64,000 nucleotides of DNA from Escarpia spicata. Taxonomy: Eukaryota > Annelida > Polychaeta > Sabellida > Siboglinidae. The stretch covers positions 20,738,853-20,802,852 of the forward strand of contig OZ023213.1 in assembly GCA_963995525.1 (NCBI GenBank), read 5' to 3'. The translations under genes were made by a program, and so were the position numbers. The notes under the pieces are model-generated. The model had not been told where the DNA came from, did not search any database, and saw only the letters and a program-made list of their open reading frames with translations. Numbering within the stretch: position 1 is the first letter of the stretch; each line of letters starts with the position of its first letter. Positions 38,001 to 49,800 of the stretch are shown one piece after another.

Positions 38001-41000
38001 GCTACATAAAACGGATCTCTGGTTTTCAATGTCTCATCTGAAATATGTGCATACTTTAAATTCCTCTACATACACCAGGTGCAGAGCACTAGGTTGAGAG
38101 TTGTACCCCATTATATGTGAGCATTGGATAGGCTGACGAAATAGGATTGCAACTGAATGCCTATAATAATAATAATCTTTATTTTATATAGCGCCATATC
38201 CATAGCGTTCATAGCGCTTTACATAAAACTAAAATACAATTAGTAAAAACAAACAAATTTAACTATAAAAGTAAAAAAATTGACCAGTGCTGCTGCGTGT
38301 TGTTGTTGTTGATACATCACTGGTAGAATGAAATAATTTTACTCTGATCTGCACACCAACAAGCAATGTCAAACCACTTGGTGCACATCAACTGCACAGT
38401 GTTCTAATTACAGGTCTGTGTTCTACCATTGCATATAACAATCAATTCCACAAATTGCTTTGAAATAGGTTGATAAGTTCAAGAGATTAAGTATGTTTAA
38501 AATGCCATCACAAGTGTCTTTAAAATTGTAGGATGTTCAAATTTGGGATTCATGGCTCTCATTATATTGGTTCATTAAAAAAATGATGAGATGAGTGCGA
38601 CAAATATCATCAATATTGGTTGTGTTCACATGGAATCACCTAGCTGTCAACACTAAAATGAGTCCCAAAAAGATAATACAAATTTACGGTGTAGTCTAGA
38701 AGAAAATTCAAGTTATGCAGTATCCAAATGAATGGCTTATACTGAACAGATTTGGCTCATTGAAAGCAATGAACCTGGCTTAATGTGGTTGACATACTGA
38801 AAATAAAATATGAAATAAAACATCAGTACTATTTTAGAAATAGCACAACATCAAACATCAACATGCAAATCAATTTTGAGCCAAAAGTAAAATATAGGTA
38901 GGATTTGACAACAAACCTTTGTTCGGAACAAAAGTGAGCCGGTCATCCTGAGATTGGCATGTTGCCAAGCCATGAACTCATCGACTCGAGCATGATGGCG
39001 TACATCTGCAAGGTACCAGTGATCTGGTACATGGCGACTACCAGACAGGTATTTCAAAATGGCTACACTACAAAGGAGAGGCCACATACACACATGCAAG
39101 ACAGAGCAGCAAACAACAAATACAATGTACATGGATATGCAAAGAAAGACATAACTTACGAAACAAAACTGTATACAGTTATAGCTTACAATTAAGACGA
39201 CCCCAGAAAGAAGTCGATACGCATACAGTAGCCCTGAGGCAATGTTTCAGAGAGCGTCATCATGGCAGACATGTAATATGTGTACAATTGTATATGTACA
39301 AGATGTTATCTAGTGTACATGTCCCAGTTACTACATTTGTGTGTGTCTGTGTGCGTGCGTGTGTTTGCATGCATGCAATGCACACACTCATGCAAGCACA
39401 TACACACACAAGCACAGGTACGTATGACGTAATGCGGATAACTTTGCTAAAATCCTGTTACATTTTGTACGGAGTTCACAAAATGAAATCTATCTGTAGT
39501 TTCACTGCTATTTGGCCATGACTAGTTGCTATATACATGTATACCTCTCTGTGAGAATAAACCCATTGTCGTCAATCACTGGCACTTTGCGGAATGGGTT
39601 GATCCGTGCAAATTCTTTGGACAGCTGTTCACCTTTGGGATCAAACAATAAAAAAAGTTGGATTAATACAAAACAATAACAATATTTTTTTATACACAGC
39701 GCCCCATTCAAATAATTGTTATGGGGCGCTATACAGTGGTTATTACAAATAAATTAACAACATTAAACCATACATATTTTAAAATATTACTGTATGACAT
39801 GTTATCCTGCACTGCATTTTGTTTGATCTAATGTAAATCTTCAATCCTTATTAAAGGACATAAAAACATTGCATTAGCTCAAATCCGTTCTCCATGTGTA
39901 CACAAAGTTTAATATTGTATGTAACAATTGAAAACATAAAAAAATACAGAAAAATACATTTCTAGCATAAATTCGATTTTAAACCCGTCTGTGCAGCAAT
40001 TTCTGCAGAAAATTTAAAGAGCTAGGTGATCATGTGGGATAGTGATGTCACATATGACATATACTCGCATCAGGCCGACTCTTTCCATGCATTCAGAGCA
40101 TGTTTACAAGGATAGCTTTTGGGTCAAAACTTTTGTGTTTATGTTTTCACGAAGTAATATAAACCAAATCATTTTTATACTATGATGCACTGTTTGTAAA
40201 TATTAAAAAAAATTGTAGTAATTATTTATTCGCCACAAAAATTAAAATATGGTAACTATATATAAAACGATGTTTCTATTTATCCAGGCAGATCACAATT
40301 TGTTTTCACATATATAATTACAATATATTACCATAGAATATATACAATTAATAAATTAACTAACCATTACATTATGTCTGGATAAATAAAATTTAGAAAC
40401 ATCGTTATATTTAATTACCATATTTTCATTTTTGTGGCAAATAAATTACTACAATTTTTGTTATATTTACAAACAGTACATCATAATATAAAAATGATTT
40501 GGTTTATATTACTTTGTTAAAACATAAACAAAAAATTTTCAAGAAAATCAATGGTTTGGTGTCAGGCTTGAACCGGCAACGCCTGATTATAAAATAAATT
40601 ACACAAAACCACGTCTATAAATTGAACTACTGAGATCAACATATATTTGCTGACTGATGTAAGTTGTTATAATAAATTGTACAACTCCTCCTTCATATAT
40701 CAATATTCTAGTGATATTATCTTTTACAACGTTACTTTCTGTAACTTCATACAATATATGTTTGCTATGTGTGTTTATTGGTGTAGATTATCTCCGGTGG
40801 GTTGCAATCAACATAATTATTCTGAAAACGAGCTGAAACTCAGCGAAACCTGGTCAACTTGTAGACTTGTCCATTCACATTCATTGTTTTGAATAAAATT
40901 GGATTCATGTGGAACCGTAAGATAACTGCTTGTTTCTCTATGATGACTAGTGTTTGTATTACATCGGAATATCACACAATAACTCATTCTGATGCTCGTT

Positions 41001-41592
41001 TCGACCCAAAAGCTATCCTTGTAAACATGCTCTAAATGCATGGAAAGGGTTAGCCTGATGCGAGTATATGTCATGTGTGACGTCACATCTCAGCATCCTG
41101 AAAACTGTGCTAAAAATATGCACATTCGAAAATGTCCGGATGCACAGCATGAAATGTGGAATTTCTAATTAATTGAATTTTTACATTTTTTTGGCTTGGT
41201 GGACAGAGAAATATATAGCAAGATGTAATATAATATGAATTCAAGCAATAGGTGTTTTTATTCCCTTTAAATGTTAGAAAGAATGACAGCCTTGGATTCA
41301 CTCTGGCAACAGATGGTGGCGTCAACTAGCGGAACCTGGCTAATCAAAACGTACCGAAATGACTGGTGCCATCTTTCGGATTAACATAAAATTACATTTG
41401 CATTTTGGAAGCGTAAACAAGTGCTCTTCAGAGCGATTAGCAAATGTTTCACATAAAGATAACCATATGTAGCTTACCTTTGCGAAGAGATATTTGTTTT
41501 TCAGTGAATTGGATATTGTTAGCTTTAAGGAACAACAGAATAGCCCGCGAAGGCTGCGACATGGGATCGAAGTACAATTTTAGGTCGGCCAT
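32010..41592 (-). CDS. GSTT: Theta-class glutathione S-transferase, five coding exons plus a duplicate exon 3
   Basis: Conjugates or transfers glutathione to electrophiles in the cytosol. Coding exons: 1, 41478-41592; 2, 39545-39632; 3a, 38917-39067 (or 3b, 34776-34926); 4, 32847-33023; 5, 32010-32165. All junctions are GT/AG and phases agree (1, 2, 0, 0), giving 228 residues against about 240 for vertebrate GSTT1. Exon 1 reads 'MADLKLYFDPMSQPSRAI', where the SQP.RA pattern marks the theta active-site Ser. Exon 2 has 'INPFRKVPVIDD' and 'LTE', ending in the split Ser of the glutathione-binding E-S pair. Exon 3 gives 'ARVDEF.AWQ', exon 4 'ISIADLLAICELMQ', and exon 5 'GRPRVAGWIDRI'. Exon lengths and phases follow the theta pattern. 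Intron 1 contains a foldback element (40037-41090). Identification is secure; isoform use is inferred. Confidence 0.9.
33030..34770. other. GST theta intron between exons 3b and 4
   Basis: No additional exon, repeat or RNA gene was recognised here. Confidence 0.5.
34776..34926 (-). CDS. GSTT: GST theta alternative exon 3b
   Basis: A 151-nt exon, preceded by AG and followed by GTAGAC, with the same phases as exon 3a (it completes a split Ser codon and ends in phase 0). It encodes 'DAILRYLS', 'HWYRL' and 'ARARVDEFLAWQQTAL'. About 21 of 50 residues match exon 3a. No second exon 1, 2, 4 or 5 was found between 34927 and 38916, so it is either a mutually exclusive exon or the remnant of a collapsed tandem gene. 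Confidence 0.85.
34930..35062. repeat. Two-copy tandem duplication upstream of exon 3b
   Basis: The units 'gcgagggtgatacaaagaag' (34933 and 35001) and 'gccatgaggattggtaactt' (34975 and 35030) recur with a period of roughly 55-68 bp. The first copy forms the intron side of the exon 3b acceptor, so a potential branch/pyrimidine region is duplicated. Confidence 0.75.
35070..38150. other. GST theta intron between exons 3a and 3b
   Basis: Searched for further GST exons on the minus strand and none was found. A 169-residue minus-strand frame (36023-36532) has no recognisable domain and no flanking splice logic. Confidence 0.45.
38160..38230 (-). mobile_element. Retroelement 3' tail with (ATT)n
   Basis: The reverse complement reads 'aaagcgctatgaacgctatg', 'gatatggcgctatataaaat', then (ATT)n. 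It is related to the SINE tail at 23815 but has a different terminal repeat. Confidence 0.55.
38917..39067 (-). CDS. GSTT: GST theta exon 3a
   Basis: 151 nt between TTTGTAG and GTTTGT. It encodes 'VAILKYLSGSRHVPDHWYL' and 'ARVDEFMAWQHANLR'. This segment follows the glutathione-contacting E-S pair and forms part of the substrate pocket helices in theta GSTs. It is distinct from exon 3b at most loop positions but keeps the ARVDEF-AWQ helix. Confidence 0.85.
39699..39729. repeat. Small hairpin GCGCCCCAT/ATGGGGCGC
   Basis: A perfect 9-bp inverted repeat around a 13-nt loop, in GST intron 1 just outside exon 2. It is probably part of a retroelement tail containing 'gcgctata'. Confidence 0.6.
40037..41090. 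mobile_element. Foldback element with split right arm, in GST intron 1
   Basis: The left arm 40037-40292 is inverted as 40383-40527 (inner part; shared 'aatataaaccaaatcattt') and ~41006-41090 (outer part; shared 'gacccaaaagctatccttgt', 'catgctctRaatgcatgg', 'tgcgagtatatgtcat'). The right arm is interrupted by about 475 bp (40530-41005). Arms are ~85-90% similar. Confidence 0.75.
40545..40635 (-). other. tRNA-like sequence inside the foldback insertion
   Basis: On the minus strand 'GGTTCAAGCC' resembles a Pol III B box, with 'CAGTAGTTCAATTTATAGA' upstream loosely like an A box, and the block ends 'GACACCA'. It could be a decayed tRNA-derived SINE head or tRNA pseudogene. The anticodon arm does not fold clearly. 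Confidence 0.3.
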
Positions 41593-41599
41593 CCTGAGG

Positions 41600-42090
41600 T
41601 CATAGGTGGCATGTAATGGGCATCTGCAAATTACTAACGCGGATTTACCAAATGAAACAACTTTTATTAGAAAGCCGAGAACATAATCGAGTGATAATAT
41701 TCAAATAGACATAGCTCCATGATATCACAAAGTGTACCGGTACTTAATAAAAAAAGAATACTTATTGTTAGATATGAAAAACAATTCAACAAACTAAAGC
41801 ATTATCATTGCGGCTCAACACTTACTTATAAACCAATTAATTATTTGTTTGTTTACTTATAGAATTAAAGTATCGATCCATAATTGCATTCACTGAAGAA
41901 AACACATCTTGACCAATTGAATGCAAAACTGAGTTTATGTTGGATCAACTGCGTCATTTTAATTTGATCGTGCAGTGACAATGGCTAACTATAACATAAT
42001 AATCAATTCATCATTCCTTCGCTGTCGGTTCGTTCAGAAATGACATATTGGAAGACTGGGAAACATTAAATTCCATCAAAAATGCATCCC
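41600..42090. other. Region upstream of GST theta
   Basis: Non-coding. A possible 5' UTR acceptor 'tttgcag' lies on the minus strand just before 'ATGCCCATTACATGCC'. No TATA box near the ATG was identified. Confidence 0.3.
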
Positions 42091-42093
42091 TCC

Positions 42094-42287
42094 CCTAAAT
42101 GTTGGGGGCTAATCTTATCCTAAGGTGCCTGAAGCGGGGGTATTGGGGGTTCAACCATTCAATATTTAAATAATGGGGACTGGAGATAGAATTAGCTCCA
42201 CAATATTTATGGAACGATTGTGCATTTTGTGATGTAATTTTTTTTGGTGGGGACTGGAGATAAGATTAGCCCCCCAATATTTGTTGG
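42094..42287. mobile_element. MITE-like element with TIR AAATRTTGGGGGCTAATCTTATC
   Basis: The end 'aaatgttgggggctaatctt' (42097) is inverted as 'aagattagccccccaatatt' (42262). A third, direct-orientation partial copy ('ggggactggagatagaatta') lies inside at 42176-42210. No ORF. Confidence 0.7.
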
Positions 42288-42366
42288 CGCAAATCGATGT
42301 TTTCAATTGTGTAATGCATCACTCGATCCTCGCTCATTGAGCCACAACTAATGCACATCTTGAACC

Positions 42367-42419
42367 TAAGACTGACATTCAGCATAATGAAAATTTAATT
42401 ATGCTGACTGTCAGTCTTA
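42367..42419. repeat. Hairpin, 22-bp arms with one mismatch
   Basis: 'taagactgacattcagcata' and its near-complement flank a 9-nt loop. It is directly followed by a second hairpin. Confidence 0.85.
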
Positions 42420-42444
42420 CGAAGAAGATTTAATCTTCTTCGTA
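42418..42444. repeat. Perfect hairpin, 12-bp arms, 3-nt loop
   Basis: TACGAAGAAGAT, loop TTA, ATCTTCTTCGTA. It shares its first bases with the end of the preceding hairpin. Confidence 0.9.
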
Positions 42445-42752
42445 TTTCTCAATTTCTATTGTGTAATCCTAGACTATCCACGAAGATCCAATTTTTTCCT
42501 AATAAAACTTTAATATTGCTAAAACAATAAGATATTTTACAATTTAAATTATAATTACCACTTACAGCACACAAGAAAGTAAGGGTAAGTTATATCCAAT
42601 TAAGTTATATCCCCAGGACTGCCCAAAACGTTTTATATGTCACCGTGTTCAGTCAAACACCAGCTTGACTTTTCTCGTAAATATTGATCCACGCTGCAAT
42701 TACTACACAAAGACTATTCCTCACTTCACCTATCCTCTTCATATATTATAGT

Positions 42753-43445
<693 letters not shown>

Positions 43446-43795
43446 CATTATGTATCGAAAATACTGTAATGTTTGTAATGGAAATAAAACAGAAAGTAAA
43501 ACCTGGCTGGGTGTAGTGTTTGATAGTGCACTATCAATTTTCCTTTTGATATAAGCAGCCTGCACATTCCATACATACAGGGACAACACGCTTCCATGAT
43601 TTTGTTTGGTGTTAATATGATGTATTGCGTATTCCAACAACATGATGTCTATGGGACTAGCATAAACATCTGATCATGAAAAGTTTGAGAAATTACAATC
43701 AAATTACAATTATATTTATATTATGCGAAATTAATTGTTTCGTTTCGTTTACTTAAGCCCGATTACTACTGTAAACAATTGTAAGAAGGGAAACC

Positions 43796-43816
43796 ATTGG
43801 CCGAGAATGGACCAAT
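43796..43816. promoter_or_regulatory. Paired CCAAT boxes upstream of an ATG
   Basis: ATTGG (43796-43800) and CCAAT (43812-43816) lie 42-62 bases before the ATG at 43858. This resembles a TATA-less, NF-Y-type promoter arrangement. Confidence 0.35.
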
Positions 43817-43857
43817 AGACGATCGCGAGGTAAATTCAAAGGCTTATCAAAATAAAC

Positions 43858-46800
43858 ATGGCTTCTGTGCGAAGGCGTTTCTCCGGTGGAGATAGTCAAA
43901 ACATCTTAAATTCTCCACTGCCGAAAGTAAGTTGAACTGAAACAGATTGCGAAATAAAATTACAAACAGTTCAAGTAACTGCTGCACCGTAATCCCAACA
44001 TATTGCTCAAAGCAACCCGCACGTGCGCCACGGGCACTGGCCTAGGCTGGGGTGTGCCCGGCCATCCATCGCATCTCGGCCTCGGGTGACCTGTCAATCT
44101 CGTGCCTGTCATTGTGTCAAATTTCCCAAAATGATGTCGGGGGGGGGGGGTTGGCAGTGGGTCATATCCACAAGGTATCAATTGTCACGTCCGGTTGAGG
44201 AATGGGAAGGGCATGCAGAGTTACTGAGGGCAGACTGGTGATGGGAGCATAAAATTGATAAATCCGTCAAATTATAATTATTGATAATCATGTCCTTGAT
44301 AATGTCAATATTGTTGTGCGTCCTATTTGACTCCTAGCTGATAGTAATACTCCTATTAATCAGGCTAATGATAATCTCTAGTTGTTTCCAACGCTCAGCA
44401 ACGTTCTACTAACTGACTAGTCTGTATATATTGTGGTTACTATGTCTGTTAATATTGTTATTTCTTACCTTAAGTTCTTACCTTAAGAACGGTCAATAAT
44501 TGCCCAAGTTGAGCACTGAGACCGTCTCAAGGTTAGTTTTCTGTAGTGGTATTCCATTGTCTATTGATTTTGCTGCTATTGTTGTTGTTGCTGTTGGCGT
44601 TATTGCTATTTTTTCTCTTTATCTTGTCTTTTCCGGTTTGCCTAGTCTCTAGGCTCGATTGTGTGCGTGCATGCATGCGTGCGTGTGTATGTGTTAGTAT
44701 GTGAAGTTGTAGTTGTAGAGGTCTGGATGGTCTCTCCAGTCTCTTTGGAGGCGGGACTTCAGCTGATTGACTGTCTGTGCTTGGACTGTGTCTTCTGATA
44801 GTGCATTCCAGGATCTTACTACATTTCCAATTTTAGGTTTTATCTCGTTGAGAGCAATCACATCGTATTCTTGCGCAATGGTGTATAGTTCATCATATTT
44901 GCTAAGTATCGAGTTGTCAATGTTGGTGTAGTATGTCATTAGTGCATGCCGTGCTTTGCTGTTTCTTTGTGGTGCTGTGTTTCTAAGTGCATTGTGGTCC
45001 CGGTTTTCTACTGGGTCTCTATGATTTTGCTTCGGTAGATTTTGTAGGTCTTGTTTGGATTGTCTTCTCTTCTCCGCATCAGCTGAGCCTGTAAGTTTTT
45101 TGACTCAGCTCTCTGTCTTGGTGTCAAGTCTGGTCTAATGAACACTGTGTTGTACCTCTCTTCTGAGCTGTTTCGGATTTCTTTGGCTTTACTTAGTACC
45201 TTCTTTTTGTCGTTGATGTTTCTCATGAGGGCAAGGATCATTCTGGGTTTGCTATGGTCTGGCTGGCCAATTCGAGTAACTGATTCTGGTGCGGCATCTA
45301 GCTTTAGGCAAGTTGTCGTCATCTGTTTGACTTCGTGTAAATCTTGGCCGTTCTCTTTCATACCATGGATGATTAGATTTAGTTTTTTTGCCATGATTTG
45401 TTCTCTTTCTGTTATTTCTTCTTTCACTGCTGTGGCCAGGTCTTGGTTGGCTTGTGTTGTCATTGTTGGATGATTGACTGTAGTGTGTGTCTGATGTTGT
45501 ATCAGCTTGCTGACCTCCTGTTGTAGTGTCTGTATCTGTGTGTTAATTTCCTGAGTGCTGTTCTCTAAATCCTTTTTTGTTGCTTTTTCTTTGAGTGACG
45601 TTTCTACTCGGATGATGCGTTTTGTTATTTGTGACATGTATTCTGCACAGCGGTCTTCTATTTCTTTGTCTGTATGTATAGCGTTGAGTGCCTTTGGTTT
45701 ACATTTGTTGCAAAACCAACTGACATCATACTGTTTCAGAATAAGTAGATGAGCTGTGTCCATCTGCTGGCATTTCGCACACAGTATTTCTAGGCATCTT
45801 TCGCATTTTAGCACTTCCTGTTTATGTTGCTTGCACTGGCCACACTTTGGCGACGTCTCTGGTTTGTTTGACTGTACCTGTGATCTATCAAATGTCAGAC
45901 TGTCTTTATCACTATATGCAGATTGTGGACCAACAGCATAGTTTATTTTGCATGGCCAATTTCTTTGAGACGGGACTTCATTTATTGTGACAGTTACCGG
46001 GCTGGTACCGGAGACGGAGTCAGGCCCGAAGACGGCGGGTGTGGTCGCCGACAACGGCGATGTTGCTGCCGGTGTCGAATTACTGGCACATTGTCTTTGA
46101 GAATTGCAATTGGATTGAACACACTGACCTTTAGGTTTTGTTGAGGAAGGGGTGTGATGATGCTCTAACAATTCTTCAATTTCTGTGTCACTTTCCTGGT
46201 ATTTGTTCAATTCTATAGTTGTGTTGTCGTCGGGACTGGTTCGCCGTGACCCCGGCCTTGACCTGTTAGTCGATGTTTTATCGGTTGCGCTGGGCAACCG
46301 ATATCTGCCAGGGCGGCCGTTTGCTTCATGATCAAACTCTTTATATTTGTTGGGGGGTCTTACTGTTCTTCCGCTTTGTGTATATTCTATACCAGTTCCC
46401 CCTTCCGCCATGGTGATCTTACTTGCTAATTGCTAGTAAATTTGAATGTATTTTGTATTTTATGTCGGAGTCAATCGAGCCTAACTGGTCAGACCGGAAC
46501 TACTTCGCGTATGCCTATGGTCTTGCGAGGTCTCATTAAACTAGTCAGCCTTTTTCAGAACATTATCGCCAAACCAACCTTTTTATGCTGGCACTGGGGG
46601 TGGTCACTGCCAAGGTGCTTGTTGTCCTCAGTGGTTCTTTTACGTCCCAAATTGAGACGGGACCGACATTAACGTGATCTCTGTCTGAGTCACAAGGGAT
46701 ACACAGTCCCGAACGTTGAGATCCTGGTTTTTACACCAAACATACATACCTGCCCGGTGCAGGTTTTGAATTCGGAGTGCTGGCATGCCAGGCAGATGTG

Positions 46801-49800
46801 CGAACCACTACACTATCGCACTCTCTCTAATCTAATGTTTTATGCTGTTTTAACAAAAACCTGAACAACTTCTTCTGTTAGATATCTATGTGCTAAATCT
46901 CTAATACTTGTTCCGTTAAATTTGTGCAAACAAACTGTTTCAAAAGTTGTTTTGAGTGAAGTACTTACAAAAATAGACAGGCAGAATCAGTCTCATAAAT
47001 TGTCATGTTTGACATCAGTATCCTATAAGATTGAAAAGACGTCAAAACCATGTCCTACCTGCATTGTGTAAATCGCTCTATGGCCAGAATGTGTCAGGTG
47101 AATCAGTGCGAGATTGGGCAATGTATTAAAATAGACCAAGAACGTTAGAACATAAGATTCAGTGGCACGGTTTTTTATGACAAAAATTTTCCGGTCCTCA
47201 TTACTAAAAAAGGTTCAAAGGCCAGAGCAGTATTTAGTTAGAATGACAAAGTTTAGTCAACTAGAGGCACTTTTTGTTTGCCTATAGTTTGCGGTATGCA
47301 ATCTTCAGATCTGCACATTGTGCATCTATCTGCGGATTGCGCTGCGCAATCAGCAGATCTGCTGTCAGCCAAACCTTTTGTGATTTCTTGGCATTGATTC
47401 ATTGGTTGCATCAGTTAGGGCCAAAGTTGCTTGGCAGTATGTATTTTGTGCATATTAGATATGAACTCTCGTTTCATTTAACACATGCTGAAAAGTTCAG
47501 CTGAAACAGTGACAGCAGGAATCAAAAACCAAAAAGCAAATATGGTGCTGGTCAATCTGTGTGTTTTCATGTCTTCACTGTCTTTCTCCATGTTTCTGTG
47601 CAGAGGAGGGTTGTTTTGGGTGGTATGTCGAGTGTCATTTGGCACACATCTATTTATCTGTGGGTTGAATATGGTCTTGATTTATGATTGTATGTAATGA
47701 AGTGCTTTGTAAAGAAACTCACATGATATATGGTCATTCCATCTATGACTAGAAAGTGTAGAAATTATTGTTGTGAACATTTATTTGTAGAAAATTACCC
47801 TCACACAAACAAATTACGGTAAGTACTGGGTGCTGGTGACAACATAGCAATGGGTGTCACATGATTACGTCCACTGTCTTGTGCTTGTTAGCATTAATTG
47901 CTATACACACACATCAATTCAGGGAATGTGTTGTCATATCCACATGATGGGAAATGTTATTATAAAATGTTGCCACCCAAGTGGGGAGTATTGATAATTG
48001 ACGTCTTGATTGTTGCCCAGTCATGTAGCTGATTGTGGTAGCTTCTGTTGCAAGGCTGGTGCGTTATTTTTGTCAGATTTTTGGATATATTTATCTGATT
48101 ACATGAGGGACAGATGCTACATGGTGCAGTAAATAATTCACACCATGACATAATTGCGCAACATTTCCCCTTAATATGTCAGGTGGTAATTAATGTTGAC
48201 TTTTAATCAGTTCGTCTCAGCATGATGTCGGTGCATTACTGGTAGTGCACTGGAGTTAACAATATCGCAACAGTTCAGACTCTCTCTTTAATTGATTTAG
48301 CAAGTTGTGAATCAGGTTCTTTGATGTTGAAATATGTAGAGTCTAACACAGGACCACTGAATCAAATTTGAATCGATGAACAACAATCCAATGCTCGTGG
48401 ATCCGTGATGAAAAGTGTATTTGAAATGGATAGAAAGTTACATAATACTAGTTTTTAGTTGGTCCTTTGAGATTTTGATTTTAAGCATCTGCAATAACAA
48501 TAATATTGTAACAAGTTTACATTCAAAATGTACTCAAATTAGATCTAGACAGCAACTTAATCAAAATGTTATTCTGCTATGTTTAATAATACTAGTAATA
48601 ATAATAATAAATAAATGTTCTGCTCTGCAGTCTGTAAAGGGTTTTGAAATATATATTATCCTAAGATTCCAGGCAACTGATTCATGGAAATCTTTGTTGT
48701 CATTTTTAGCCAGTGTTATAACATTTGTTTTAGCATTTTTACGCACATGTTAAGTATCAATATGATGTAAACAACCTCTTCAATCTGTGCCCACGTGCAT
48801 GTCAATCCATTCTCTGTATGGTGCTGTGCTACAACTTAAGTTAAAGCAAGTATTTTCTGCAGCCACTGAACCACGAGACATGCTGGGTATACCACATCTC
48901 TGGCTGGGGGTCAGTTGCCACACTCTTGTGGGGTAGGGCCTATAAATCTCATGCCTCGTTTTTGATCTGGAATCGTCTGGTGACATTTACTTCATTTACG
49001 TCAGCTTAAATAATGGGGATATGTTTTGTTTTTGTTTGTAACCATCAATTTTTCCAAATCGTGTTTTTTTTCTTCCGGTTTCCGACAGTTGATCACAAGT
49101 TGAAGCAGCGGGAAAACTTTGCCGTTAATAATGTTCGTGGTAATCAAATTGTTATCAGGATTTGACATCTATGCATTCTTTCGCCCAGTATGACACGTTA
49201 TTGAACTAATGCATACGTTTTTGGTGATTGTGTGCAATTAGGCAACCTTTCAGATATAAATGGTTACCGAACTGTTTTGAAATAACTACTTTAGTATAAC
49301 ATTTTAACATTCATGGTTTTTATGATATTGGCAAGCGATAATCCGTTGTATTTCTTACATAATTGTTAATCACGTTATGTAATCTATATATACCGGTATG
49401 TTATTTTTCATATGTTAATATGTACTGGTTCTTGTTACATTAACTAAATATTATTATATATACCATATTTGTTCTTTTTAGCGTACATGCCCTAATTAGG
49501 GTACACCCCTCTTTTCCAACAGGGTCTGATGTCGGCATGTGACTAAAACTTATTACCGAAACCATCATTTATTGTAATTCCCAGTCAACCATTGACAATA
49601 TCAGAAAGAAAGTTCCACCTGCATCCACAGCCAAAGTTTCAGTATGACTTTGTCCACAAAATCACCATCACATGAATGTATAAATCACTTTCAGTTAGCT
49701 TCAGTTACGTTGACGTGTGTCATCCCGGCTGAACTACACTTCAATGGATGCAGAGGATGGCACGGCCTGCTCTCTGACTTTGTCCGTGTCTTAACACCAC

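Larger units (their letters stand above)
44464..46430 (-). mobile_element. Internally deleted LINE keeping intact ORF1 (HAL1-like derivative)
   Basis: On the minus strand: an intact 467-residue ORF1 (46411-45008), then the first residues of an endonuclease/RT ORF2 fused in frame to its last ~43 residues (44990-44694), a ~230 bp 3' UTR, and a tail of two 13-bp repeats (CTTAAGGTAAGAA, 44464-44489). The catalytic endonuclease and all RT motifs are missing. This resembles mammalian half-LINE elements in design. It sits in intron 1 of the plus-strand gene. Confidence 0.75.
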
